This document shows positions 29,224 to 36,327 of a DNA stretch of 56,667 bases, one piece after another. Below the pieces are notes generated by a model that saw nothing but the letters and a program-made list of their open reading frames with translations, had not been told where the DNA came from and ran no database searches. A program made the position numbers and the translations under genes. How positions within the stretch are numbered: position 1 is the stretch's first letter; every line of letters starts with the position of its first letter. The stretch is taken from NCBI GenBank assembly GCA_945861785.1, contig CAMAWD010000033.1, positions 1 to 56,667 on the forward strand. The letters are read 5' to 3'. The stretch is from Rhodoferax sp. OV413 (lineage in GTDB: Bacteria > Pseudomonadota > Gammaproteobacteria > Burkholderiales > Burkholderiaceae_C).

Positions 29224-30813
29224 ATGAAACCGGGTTTATCCCTTCGCACGTCCCAGCACCTGGCGCTGACGCCACAGTTGCAGCAGTCGATCCGGCTGCT
29301 GCAGCTCTCCACGCTCGAGCTCAGCCAGGAAGTCGGCCAGATGCTGGACGAGAACCCGTTTCTCGAGGTGTCGGAAGACAGCGCGCCAGGCGAGGAGTTC
29401 GGCCTGGTGCGGGTGGACGCACCCGTGCAATTGGCCGATCGCGAAGCCGAGATCGCCGCCTCGGCGCCGGTCGACTACGCAGGTGAGTCAAGCGGCCCGA
29501 GCAACGATGACGCGGTCACGCCTCTGTCGGCGGCGGACGCCGAGAGCTGGGAGGGAGACGGCACGGTCGAAATGGCCCCGGACGACAACGAATGGGGTGG
29601 TGACGCCAAGGCGCATGGCAACAACCTGGGCACCGAGGACGATGTCGACGCCGGCGAACTGGCGCGCACGCAGGAGTCGCTGCAGTCGCACCTGCACCGC
29701 CAGGCCCTGGCCACGCGCCTGAGCGAGGAAGACCGCGTGGCGTTGCGTTTCCTGATCGAGTCGCTCAACGACGATGGTTACCTTGAGGACTCCCTGGAGT
29801 CGCTGGCCGCGGGCCTGTCCCCGGCCGAAGGCGACGAAAGCGAACAACTGCTGCACCACCTGACAGTCGCCCTGCGCATCCTGCAGGACTTCGAGCCGGT
29901 GGGCGTGGGGGCCGCCAACCTCGGTGAATGCCTTCGCCTGCAAGTGCGCGCGATGCGCCGCAACCTGCCCGCCAACGACCCGCAACAACGCGTGCTCGCG
30001 GTCGCGACGCGCATCTGCACGCAGCCCATGGATGTGCTGGCCCGGCGCGACATCAAGCGGCTGGTGCAGCTGTGCAGCACCACCGACGCCCTGGTGCGCG
30101 AGGCCATCGGTGTGATCGGGCGCCTGGAGCCCAAACCGGGCCGGCGCTTCGTCAGTGTGGAGCGCAATATCGTCATTCCCGATGTGCTGGTGGTGCAGGT
30201 CGGCAAGGGTGCCAACACGCGATTTCGCGCGCAGATCAACCCCGAGGTGATGCCGCGCCTGCGGGTGCACGACATCTACGCCAATGCGCTGCGCCTGCAC
30301 CGTGGCAATGGCTCTGATGCGTCCAACTACGCGGCCCTGCAGCAGCGGCTGCAGGAGGCGCGCTGGTTCATCAAGAACATCCAGCAGCGTTTTGACACCA
30401 TCCTGCGCGTCAGCACTGCCATCGTCGAGCGGCAAAAGAGTTTTTTCCTGCATGGCGTGCTGGCCATGCGCCCGCTGGTGCTGCGCGAGATCGCCGACGA
30501 ACTGGGCCTGCACGAGTCCACCATCAGCCGCGTGACCACGGCCAAGTACATGGCCACCCCGCTGGGCACCTTCGAGCTCAAGTATTTTTTCGGCTCCGGC
30601 CTGGGCACCGACGCAGGGGGCAATGCGTCGAGCACCGCGGTGCGCGCGCTGATCAAGCAGTTCATCGAGGCCGAGCCCGATACCAAGCCGCTCAGCGACA
30701 GCCAGCTGTCCGACATACTCAAGGAGCAGGGCATCAGCTGCGCCCGGCGCACCGTGGCCAAATACCGCGAGGGCCTGAAGATCGCCCCGGCCAGCCTGCG
30801 GCGGGCATTGTGA
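29224..30813 (+). CDS. rpoN: RNA polymerase sigma-54 factor
   Basis: Sigma-54 directs RNA polymerase to -24/-12 promoters under control of AAA+ activators. This 529-residue protein has the glutamine-rich region I at the start (LSLRTSQHLALTPQLQQSIR, then LLQLSTLELSQEV), an acidic region II (about 50-150), a core-binding domain, a helix-turn-helix near ELGLHESTISRVTTAKYM, and the RpoN box ARRTVAKYRE at 507-516. The lptB-rpoN order is standard; the usual hpf gene does not follow, and an RNA methyltransferase gene comes ten bases later instead. Confidence 0.96.
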   Translation: MKPGLSLRTSQHLALTPQLQQSIRLLQLSTLELSQEVGQMLDENPFLEVSEDSAPGEEFGLVRVDAPVQLADREAEIAASAPVDYAGESSGPSNDDAVTPLSAADAESWEGDGTVEMAPDDNEWGGDAKAHGNNLGTEDDVDAGELARTQESLQSHLHRQALATRLSEEDRVALRFLIESLNDDGYLEDSLESLAAGLSPAEGDESEQLLHHLTVALRILQDFEPVGVGAANLGECLRLQVRAMRRNLPANDPQQRVLAVATRICTQPMDVLARRDIKRLVQLCSTTDALVREAIGVIGRLEPKPGRRFVSVERNIVIPDVLVVQVGKGANTRFRAQINPEVMPRLRVHDIYANALRLHRGNGSDASNYAALQQRLQEARWFIKNIQQRFDTILRVSTAIVERQKSFFLHGVLAMRPLVLREIADELGLHESTISRVTTAKYMATPLGTFELKYFFGSGLGTDAGGNASSTAVRALIKQFIEAEPDTKPLSDSQLSDILKEQGISCARRTVAKYREGLKIAPASLRRAL

Positions 30814-30823
30814 GGAATCCGGC

Positions 30824-32056
30824 ATGAACCAGCTGCAGTTGTTCCTGCCCTGCGCCGCCGGCGTCGAGGACCTGCTGGTGCACGAGGTGGCACGTATCAC
30901 CTCGGGCAGCACCGACACCGTGCGCAAGCAGCGTGGTGGTGTTCAGGTCGAGGCCACCTGGCGCGACGCATTGCTGCTCAACCTGCACAGCCGCCTGTCG
31001 CAACGCGTGCTGGTGCAACTGTTCTACGCCGAGTACCGCAACGAGCAGGACCTGTACCGCGCCGCCAGCGAGGTGGCCTGGGAGATCTGGTTCACGCCCC
31101 GCCAGTCGATCAAGGTCGAGGTGACGGCGCAGCACAGCCCGCTGACCAGCCTGAACTTCGCCGCGCTCAAGATCAAGGACGCCGTCTGCGACCGCTTTCG
31201 CGCCAAGGCCGGCGGCGTGCGCCCGGATGTGAACACCCAGTGGCCCGACATCCGCATCTATGCCCACCTGACGACCGACACCGTGTCGCTGTACATCGAC
31301 ACCTCGGGCGAGGCGCTGTTCAAGCGCGGCTGGCGCGAGGACAAGGGCGAAGCGCCGCTGAAGGAAACCCTGGCTGCGGCGATGATCGCCGCCAGTGGCT
31401 GGGCCGAGGACACCACGCAGCCGTTGTACGACCCGTGTTGCGGCAGTGGCACCATTGCCATCGAGGCGGCACAGATCGCATGCAACATCGCCCCGGGTTT
31501 CCTGCGGCGCTTTGCGTTCGAAAAAATGTTGCCCTTCCAGCCCCATGTCTGGGACGCGATCCGCAACGCCTCGGAGCGGGCCCAGTTGCCAGAGGCCGGG
31601 CCGGTGCGGATTTTCGGCAGCGACGTGGCGCACCGCATGGTCGATTTCGCCCAGCGCAACGCCGAACGTGCCGGCGTGGCGGGTGCGATCGAATTTCGGG
31701 GCGGCGACGCCTTGCAGCGGATGCCGCCGTGCGAGGTGCCGGGCGTGATGCTGGTGAACCCGCCCTACGGTGAACGCATCGAAGTCGGGGGTGTGGCCGG
31801 TGCCGGCGCCCGCGAGCAGGCGCAGACCACCGACGGGGGAGATTTCTTCGTCCAGTTGGCGGCGCACTGGAAGAAGAACTACGCCGGCTGGACCGCCTGG
31901 GTGCTCACGCCCGACCTCAAACTGCCCGGCAAGATGCGCCTGAAGGAATCGCGTCGCGTGCCGATGTGGAACGGCCCCATCGAATGCCGGTTGTTTCGTT
32001 TCGACATGGTCAAGGGGTCCGCACGCCCTGACGCGCGCGACCGTCCAAGCGCCTGA
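30824..32056 (+). CDS. THUMP domain class I RNA methyltransferase (RlmL/UPF0020 type)
   Basis: This 410-residue protein has an N-terminal THUMP RNA-binding domain (about 1-165; begins QLFLPCAAGVEDLLVHEV) and a Rossmann methyltransferase domain. SAM motif I is D203-PCCGSG and the catalytic NPPY is at 312-315, fitting N2-guanine methylation. It matches the N-terminal half of E. coli RlmL, which makes m2G2445 in 23S rRNA, rather than the fused RlmKL. Members of this family in beta-proteobacteria are usually annotated only as class I SAM-dependent RNA methyltransferase. The gene ends five bases before the PIN-domain start, so the pair is coupled. Confidence 0.9.
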   Translation: MNQLQLFLPCAAGVEDLLVHEVARITSGSTDTVRKQRGGVQVEATWRDALLLNLHSRLSQRVLVQLFYAEYRNEQDLYRAASEVAWEIWFTPRQSIKVEVTAQHSPLTSLNFAALKIKDAVCDRFRAKAGGVRPDVNTQWPDIRIYAHLTTDTVSLYIDTSGEALFKRGWREDKGEAPLKETLAAAMIAASGWAEDTTQPLYDPCCGSGTIAIEAAQIACNIAPGFLRRFAFEKMLPFQPHVWDAIRNASERAQLPEAGPVRIFGSDVAHRMVDFAQRNAERAGVAGAIEFRGGDALQRMPPCEVPGVMLVNPPYGERIEVGGVAGAGAREQAQTTDGGDFFVQLAAHWKKNYAGWTAWVLTPDLKLPGKMRLKESRRVPMWNGPIECRLFRFDMVKGSARPDARDRPSA

Positions 32057-32061
32057 ATCCG

Positions 32062-32535
32062 GTGCTGGACGCGCCGGCCTGCCCGTTGGTGCTCGACACC
32101 AACATCGTGCTGGACCTGCTGGTGTTCGACGATCCGGCGGTGCGTGGTTTGCGCGCGGCACTGGACCGCGCAAGCGCCCGCTGGCTGGTCACTGCCGGCA
32201 TGCGGGACGAACTCGCCCGGGTGCTCTCCTACCCGCAAGTTGCATCGCGTCTGCCTGCGGTGCCCCAAGCCGCCCATGCCGTGCTGGAGCGGTTCGACCG
32301 ACTGAGCCATAGCGTGGCCGTGGCACCGCTGGCCCCGGTGCGTTGCAGCGACCGGGACGACCAGATTTTTGTAGACCTTGCCGTGGCGCACCGAGCGACG
32401 CTGCTGAGCAAGGACCGCCAGGTGTTGCGGCTGCGTCGGCGGCTCGCGGGGCTGGGGGTGCATGTCGGATCTTTGTCGGAGGCCCGGTTTCCTGCCGGGT
32501 TGGCGGCATGCAGTGGTGGACCCGCCAGCGGGTGA
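32062..32535 (+). CDS. PIN domain protein, COG1569-type putative toxin
   Basis: This 157-residue protein starts at GTG 32062. It has the PIN nuclease acidic residues: D12 (LVLDTNIVLDLL), E50 in the GMRDELARVL helix, D99/D100 (CSDRDDQIFVDLA) and D118 (LLSKDRQVL). It belongs to the group often labelled 'toxin-antitoxin system toxin component, PIN family'. No antitoxin gene is adjacent, and the gene sits directly behind an RNA methyltransferase. A housekeeping RNase or RNA-processing role is therefore at least as likely as toxicity. It is convergent with the prolyl oligopeptidase gene. Confidence 0.82.
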   Translation: MLDAPACPLVLDTNIVLDLLVFDDPAVRGLRAALDRASARWLVTAGMRDELARVLSYPQVASRLPAVPQAAHAVLERFDRLSHSVAVAPLAPVRCSDRDDQIFVDLAVAHRATLLSKDRQVLRLRRRLAGLGVHVGSLSEARFPAGLAACSGGPASG

Positions 32536-32568
32536 AGGCCACCGACGGTGCGCCCGCGTCCGCGCCGG

Positions 32569-34665
32569 TCAGCCGGTCGATGTGACGTGCAACGCGTCAA
32601 ACCGCGGAATCACGCCGACATTGCGAAAGAAGAAGCTCCACTTGTCCGCCTGCTGCGCGATGGTCTTGCTGGTGGGCATGCCGGCGCCATGGCCGGCCTG
32701 TGTTTGTACCCGGATGAGAACTGGCGCCTCGCCCTGTTGCGCGAGTTGCAGCGCGCTGATGAACTTGAAGCTGTGCGACGGGACCACCCGGTCATCGTGG
32801 TCTGCCGTCATCACCAGCGTGGCCGGATAACCGGCGGGCTTCAGGTTGTGCAGGGGTGAGTAATTGCGCAGGTAATCGAATTCCTCCTGGCTGTTGTCCG
32901 CGTTCCCGTATTCAGGTGTCCAACCAAAACCCGCAGTGAATTTCTGGAAACGCAGCATGTCCAGAACGCCCACTTCAGGGAATGCCACCCTGAGCAGGTC
33001 CGGGCGCTGTGTGAGCATTGCGCCTATCAGCAACCCGCCGTTGCTGCCACCGTTCACGGCCAGGTGCTCCTTGTCGGTGTATTGGTTTGCGATCAGGTAT
33101 TCGGCGGCGCAGATGAAATCGTCGAACACGTTTTGCTTCTTCTCGCGCATGCCCGCCTTGTGCCAATCCTCGCCGTATTCGCCACCACCGCGCAGGTTGG
33201 CCATTGCGAAAACGCCCCCCTGTTCCAGCAGGACCATGCGGCTGGTACTGAACGACGGCGACAGGCTGACATTGAAACCGCCGTAGGCGTACAGAAGGGT
33301 CGGGTTCTTCCCGTTCAACGCCACACCGTGCCTCCTCACGATGAACATCGGCACCAATGCTCCGTCCTTGCCCGGACAGAACACCTGTTCGGTGACGAAC
33401 TGCTCCGGATCGAATTTCAACTCTGCCCGAAGGTAGACCTCGCTGTCGCCGCTTGCATAGTCGTATTTGTAAATCGTCCCCGGATCGGTGAACGAGGTGA
33501 AGCTGAAAAAGCCGCAGCTGTCTTCGCGCAGGCCGTCGAAACCGCAGGCACTGCCGAGGCCGGGAAGCTTCACTTCGGTTTCCCCTGTGCCGTCGCTGTT
33601 GTAGCGGAAGAACCGGCTTGTCGCATCCTTCAGGTAGTGCGCGAAGAGCAGCCCGCCGCCAGTCTCCACACTTTGAAGCAGTTCCGCTCTTTGCGGGATG
33701 ACATCCTCCCAGTTTGCGGGTGCCGGCTTGCCGGGATCTACAGCCACCAACCGGTATCTGGGTGCGCCCACATCGGTCATCGCCAGAAGTTTCCCGCTTG
33801 CGGGCTCGAATGCAACGATGCTTGTCTTGTGGTCGAACCCCTGCTGCAGAGGCACCCATGCGCTAGCGGGGTTGGGCAGCAGCCCGGTTCGAAGGTCAAA
33901 GAAGTGTTGCGCGAATCCGTCGGTCCCGGGGCTGATGGTCAGGGTGGCGAACTCCTCGCCTTCGGTGGTGCCAACGCCCACGTACAGATCGCCGTTGTTT
34001 CTGTCTTCCCAGACCAGCGCGTCATCTTCCTGGGGGTCGCCGAGCCGGTGGTAATACACCTTCTGGAACTTGCTTGCGCCGCTGAGTTCGGTCCCTTTCG
34101 CAGGCACGGGGTAGCGGCTGTAGAAGAAGCCGTTTTTGTACCACGCGGCGCCGCTGAACTTGCACCACTGCAGCAGGTCATTGGTCTTGGTCAGCGTGCG
34201 CAGGTCCCACACCCCGATGTCCTGCCAGTCGCTTCCTGCTTTCTGTACGCCAATCGCCAGGTATCGGTGGTCCTTGCTGGAACCCAGCAGGCTGAAGGTG
34301 GTTGTCCCTTCGGGATCTTCTGCGTTGGGGTCGATGAAGATCTTGTCTTCACCGTCGATGCCTTCGCGCACGTGGATCACGAACTGGTTCTGCAGGCCGC
34401 TGTTCTTGCTGATGAAAAACAGATCGCCGACCTTCTGTGGCGCCCCAACTTTGGGGAAGTTGTAGAGCGCCTCAAAGCGTTTTGCGATGTCCTGTCGAAA
34501 GGGAATTTCGGCGAGGTAGGCCTCGGTCACTGCGTTCTGACGCTGCACCCAATCCGCCGTTTCGGCGCTGGTGTCGTTTTCGAGCCAGCGGTATGGGTCG
34601 GCCACCCAGGTGCCGTGCAATGTGTCGCCGGCAAGGTCGTCTATTTTGGTGTCTGGGTAGTTCAT
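32569..34665 (-). CDS. prolyl oligopeptidase (S9A family)
   Basis: This 698-residue serine peptidase cleaves short peptides after proline. It has an N-terminal beta-propeller (about 70-400) that gates the active site and a C-terminal alpha/beta hydrolase domain. The catalytic Ser is S541 in GGSNGGLLIG, the acid lies in ADHDDRVVP (D624/D625) and the His is H659 in QAGHGAGMP. There is no signal peptide, so it should be cytoplasmic, as in animal POP. The start at 34665 fits the conserved opening TKIDDLAGDTLHGTWVADPYRWLEN. Base composition is visibly less GC-rich than the neighbours. The start overlaps the end of a MAPEG remnant in ATGA, so any native promoter may have been lost or replaced. Confidence 0.93.
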   Translation of the reverse strand: MNYPDTKIDDLAGDTLHGTWVADPYRWLENDTSAETADWVQRQNAVTEAYLAEIPFRQDIAKRFEALYNFPKVGAPQKVGDLFFISKNSGLQNQFVIHVREGIDGEDKIFIDPNAEDPEGTTTFSLLGSSKDHRYLAIGVQKAGSDWQDIGVWDLRTLTKTNDLLQWCKFSGAAWYKNGFFYSRYPVPAKGTELSGASKFQKVYYHRLGDPQEDDALVWEDRNNGDLYVGVGTTEGEEFATLTISPGTDGFAQHFFDLRTGLLPNPASAWVPLQQGFDHKTSIVAFEPASGKLLAMTDVGAPRYRLVAVDPGKPAPANWEDVIPQRAELLQSVETGGGLLFAHYLKDATSRFFRYNSDGTGETEVKLPGLGSACGFDGLREDSCGFFSFTSFTDPGTIYKYDYASGDSEVYLRAELKFDPEQFVTEQVFCPGKDGALVPMFIVRRHGVALNGKNPTLLYAYGGFNVSLSPSFSTSRMVLLEQGGVFAMANLRGGGEYGEDWHKAGMREKKQNVFDDFICAAEYLIANQYTDKEHLAVNGGSNGGLLIGAMLTQRPDLLRVAFPEVGVLDMLRFQKFTAGFGWTPEYGNADNSQEEFDYLRNYSPLHNLKPAGYPATLVMTADHDDRVVPSHSFKFISALQLAQQGEAPVLIRVQTQAGHGAGMPTSKTIAQQADKWSFFFRNVGVIPRFDALHVTSTG

Positions 34666-34826
34666 TTGACAAGCCAGCCCGGCGTTTGTTGCGTGGCAAG
34701 CGCAATGGCTACAAGTGCGTAGAACTGTACCGGAACTTCAAACAGATTCCTGAAGTTGTCTGCGCCCTGCACGTTCTCCAGACGCGCAGCCATCTTGACG
34801 GATGTGGCAATGGCGTGCCCGCTGTA
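34662..34826 (-). pseudogene. truncated MAPEG family membrane protein
   Basis: The minus-strand frame between stops at 34827-34829 and 34662-34664 reads GHAIATSVKMAARLENV then QGADNFRNLFEVPVQFYALV and AIALATQQTPGWLV. This is the central part of a MAPEG (membrane-associated eicosanoid/glutathione metabolism) protein: the 'RaADNFRNLFE.PVLFYA' segment is characteristic. The first helix and all downstream helices are missing. The frame ends in a TGA that overlaps the ATG of the prolyl oligopeptidase gene (ATGA), so a deletion probably fused the remnant to that gene. A short start at ATG 34793 exists but would give only 43 residues. Confidence 0.6.
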
Positions 34827-35071
34827 TCATGCCTCGTTTTCGGGGGGGGCGTGATCAAGCCGTCACTCGTTCACCCGCTCCGCCTGTAGCCGCAGCGTCT
34901 GCGGCACGGTGATGCCCGGCGCCTTGACGCCCGACACGGCGTACCACAGGTGTGCCACGCGCGCCAACCGGGTCGACGCTCTGGCTCATGATTATCGGAA
35001 TTTTCTGGGTCGCCTTGCGGGCCACTACGATCACGGATCAAATCGCGGCTTCGCCCGATCTATCCTTATTC
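34827..35071. other. intergenic segment with no intact gene
   Basis: Together with the MAPEG remnant this makes a ~400-base stretch without an intact gene. On the minus strand 34863-34985 is open for 40 codons and ends LRLQAERVNE; it reads like the C-terminus of some protein but I do not recognise it, and a stop lies just upstream. A run of seven G residues lies near 34842-34848. A hairpin at 35042-35059 follows the toxin-antitoxin pair. Confidence 0.5.
35042..35059 (-). terminator. hairpin downstream of the PIN toxin-antitoxin pair
   Basis: ATCG-C-GGC-TTC-GCC-CGAT folds into a seven-pair stem with one bulged base and a three-base loop, 14 bases beyond the antitoxin stop. There is no long U-tract, so it may be a weak terminator or the folded part of a recombination site. 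Confidence 0.35.
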
Positions 35072-35083
35072 GTTAGGCGTCCG
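35072..35083 (+). repeat. left end of 12-bp inverted repeat around the PIN pair
   Basis: GTTAGGCGTCCG here is an exact inverted copy of bases 35755-35766. GTTAGGC fits the integron core-site consensus GTTRRRY. On the coding strand the antitoxin TAA stop lies inside the GCCTAAC core, as is common for integron cassette genes. Confidence 0.8.
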
Positions 35084-35288
35084 CGTTGCCGCGCCGAGCC
35101 TTGATTTGAGCTGCGAGTTCTTGAACAGTTGCCCCCTGAAGGAGACTTTGGCGTTGCACCGTGTAGTCGCCGCTGCCAGCTCTGAGCTGGCCGAGGAAGC
35201 GCATTGCGTCTACGACGCCGAGTTCGCGCACCAGCGCATCAGTGGCTCGTTGCGTTACTTGCGCGATAGGGTCAAGGTGTGCAGTCAT
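35073..35288 (-). CDS. putative antitoxin of a PIN-domain toxin pair
   Basis: This 71-residue protein starts at ATG 35288 overlapping the stop of the PIN gene (ATGA). It has the pattern VVDAMRFLGQLRAGSGDYTV...SLLQGATVQELAAQIKARR. This matches a recurrent small family (VRFLxQFxxGxGDYTxxR) found beside PIN genes, though no standard DNA-binding fold is obvious. Gene order is toxin first, antitoxin second, which is the reverse of classic vapBC. The stop codon is embedded in the inverted repeat at 35072-35083. Binding and inhibition of the PIN protein is inferred from the overlap and family context only. Confidence 0.65.
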   Translation of the reverse strand: MTAHLDPIAQVTQRATDALVRELGVVDAMRFLGQLRAGSGDYTVQRQSLLQGATVQELAAQIKARRGNADA

Positions 35289-35725
35289 TGTGGAATCTCA
35301 GAAACAAGGCCTAGAAGGGAGATGGGCGTGATTTTCAAATCAGGGAGTAGCTTGGCGCGCCGGAGTAGCTTGTCATCGGCCGTGACGAAGAAGTCAGCAC
35401 CAGCCGTTGATGCAAGTGCGACATGGAGTGCGTCGATTGCCGACAACCCTGCCTGCGCAAATGAATCGGCCAATCGTTCAGAGGCATCTGACAGCGTAAG
35501 TCGCTCACGTGCGAGCGTCAGGATCGCTGTCGCTTCCAGTCGCCTTTGCGCATCGGGCGTACGACTGATCTCGAACTCAAGAGCCTCCGACGTGAGCAAA
35601 GAAATTGTTCCCTGTTGCACGGAGGCCAGGATGGCGAAGACTGCTTCGGTCTCGACCCGAATCCTGGGCTGGGTCTGGTCGTCCAGCGGCCGCTGCAAGC
35701 AGCAGGTGTCCAAGTAGATGCGCAT
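35285..35725 (-). CDS. PIN domain ribonuclease toxin (VapC-like)
   Basis: This 146-residue PIN protein has the four expected acidic positions: D6 (MRIYLDTCCLQ), E50 (SEALEFEI), D98 (LSAIDALHVALA) and D117 (FFVTADDKLLRR). VapC-like toxins are Mg2+-dependent RNases that cut tRNA or rRNA. ATG 35725 is the only sensible start, 30 bases inside the right-hand inverted repeat. The gene is first in a two-gene unit with the putative antitoxin. Codon use is less GC-rich than in surrounding genes, fitting horizontal acquisition. Confidence 0.82.
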   Translation of the reverse strand: MRIYLDTCCLQRPLDDQTQPRIRVETEAVFAILASVQQGTISLLTSEALEFEISRTPDAQRRLEATAILTLARERLTLSDASERLADSFAQAGLSAIDALHVALASTAGADFFVTADDKLLRRAKLLPDLKITPISLLGLVSEIPQ

Positions 35726-35754
35726 GGGGACGATTGTGGCACCAGGGCGGGTTT

Positions 35755-35766
35755 CGGACGCCTAAC
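35755..35766 (-). repeat. right end of 12-bp inverted repeat around the PIN pair
   Basis: CGGACGCCTAAC is the exact reverse complement of 35072-35083. Read on the coding strand it is GTTAGGCGTCCG, which would be the cassette's leading core site. I could not find a complete attC (no partner GTTRRRY within about 140 bases on either side). Confidence 0.8.
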
Positions 35767-35923
35767 TTGTATGTATCCGCAAGCCCATAGTGCCCACCGG
35801 TAGCCACATGCTGCCACATGCGTCCATTTTTTGATGCTGCTCCGCAGCCTGCCAGTGTCTGGCGTCGGGTTGCCGTCGGAACGCAGTTACCATGCGAACC
35901 ACGCCAACGCCACAGCCACCCCC

Positions 35924-36277
35924 ATGATCGACCTCTCCGCCTTCCACGCCCTGGCCCAAACGACGCTCGGCCCGTTCGCCGCCAAGCCCACGTCCCTGCA
36001 AGCGGGCCAACAAGAAGCCAGCAAGCCGCTGTGGACATCGCCCGACGGCCGCGTTGCGATCGGCATCTGGGAGTGCACGCCCGGCCGCTTCACCGCAGAC
36101 CGCACCAAGGCGTCGGAGTTCTGCCACTTCATTTCCGGCACCGTCGAGATGACCCACGCCGACGGCAGCAAGGTCCTGCTGGGCGCTGGTGACGCGATCA
36201 ACCTGCCACTGGGCTGGACGGGAGAGTGGCATGTGCTGACGCAGGTGCGCAAGTTGTATGTCATCACGCAAGCGTGA
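35924..36277 (+). CDS. cupin domain protein (EutQ-like/DUF861)
   Basis: This 117-residue single-domain cupin starts at ATG 35924; the open frame upstream has no conserved sequence. The core reads ECTPGRFTADRTKASEFCHFISGTVEMTH and AGDAINLPLGWTGEWHVLTQVRKLYVI, which matches the Cupin_3 (EutQ-like) family. These proteins often bind a metal through His/Glu in the two cupin motifs; only H and E in the first motif are clear here. Substrate is unknown; relatives are (S)-ureidoglycine aminohydrolase-like or ethanolamine-related. No functional partner is adjacent; it is convergent with the flavoprotein gene. Confidence 0.8.
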   Translation: MIDLSAFHALAQTTLGPFAAKPTSLQAGQQEASKPLWTSPDGRVAIGIWECTPGRFTADRTKASEFCHFISGTVEMTHADGSKVLLGAGDAINLPLGWTGEWHVLTQVRKLYVITQA

Positions 36278-36327
36278 GGTCCGCCGACGGGACAAGCCTG
36301 TTCGATGGGGGTGGCCCGGTGCGGTGC

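Noticed and set aside
33064-34722. Plus-strand open frame of 552 codons opposite the prolyl oligopeptidase
   Set aside because: The minus-strand protein has the complete Ser-Asp-His catalytic set; the plus frame has no motif.
34678-34889. Plus-strand frame reading ELYRNFKQIPEVVCALHVLQ, at first sight HigB/RelE-like
   Set aside because: The opposite strand reads as a MAPEG segment with a better family match, and the plus frame lacks a start and key toxin residues.
34963-35078. Complete integron attC site next to the PIN pair
   Set aside because: Only GTTGGC, not GTTRRRY, is found at a suitable distance and the inner arms are not complementary, so only core-site-like ends are claimed.
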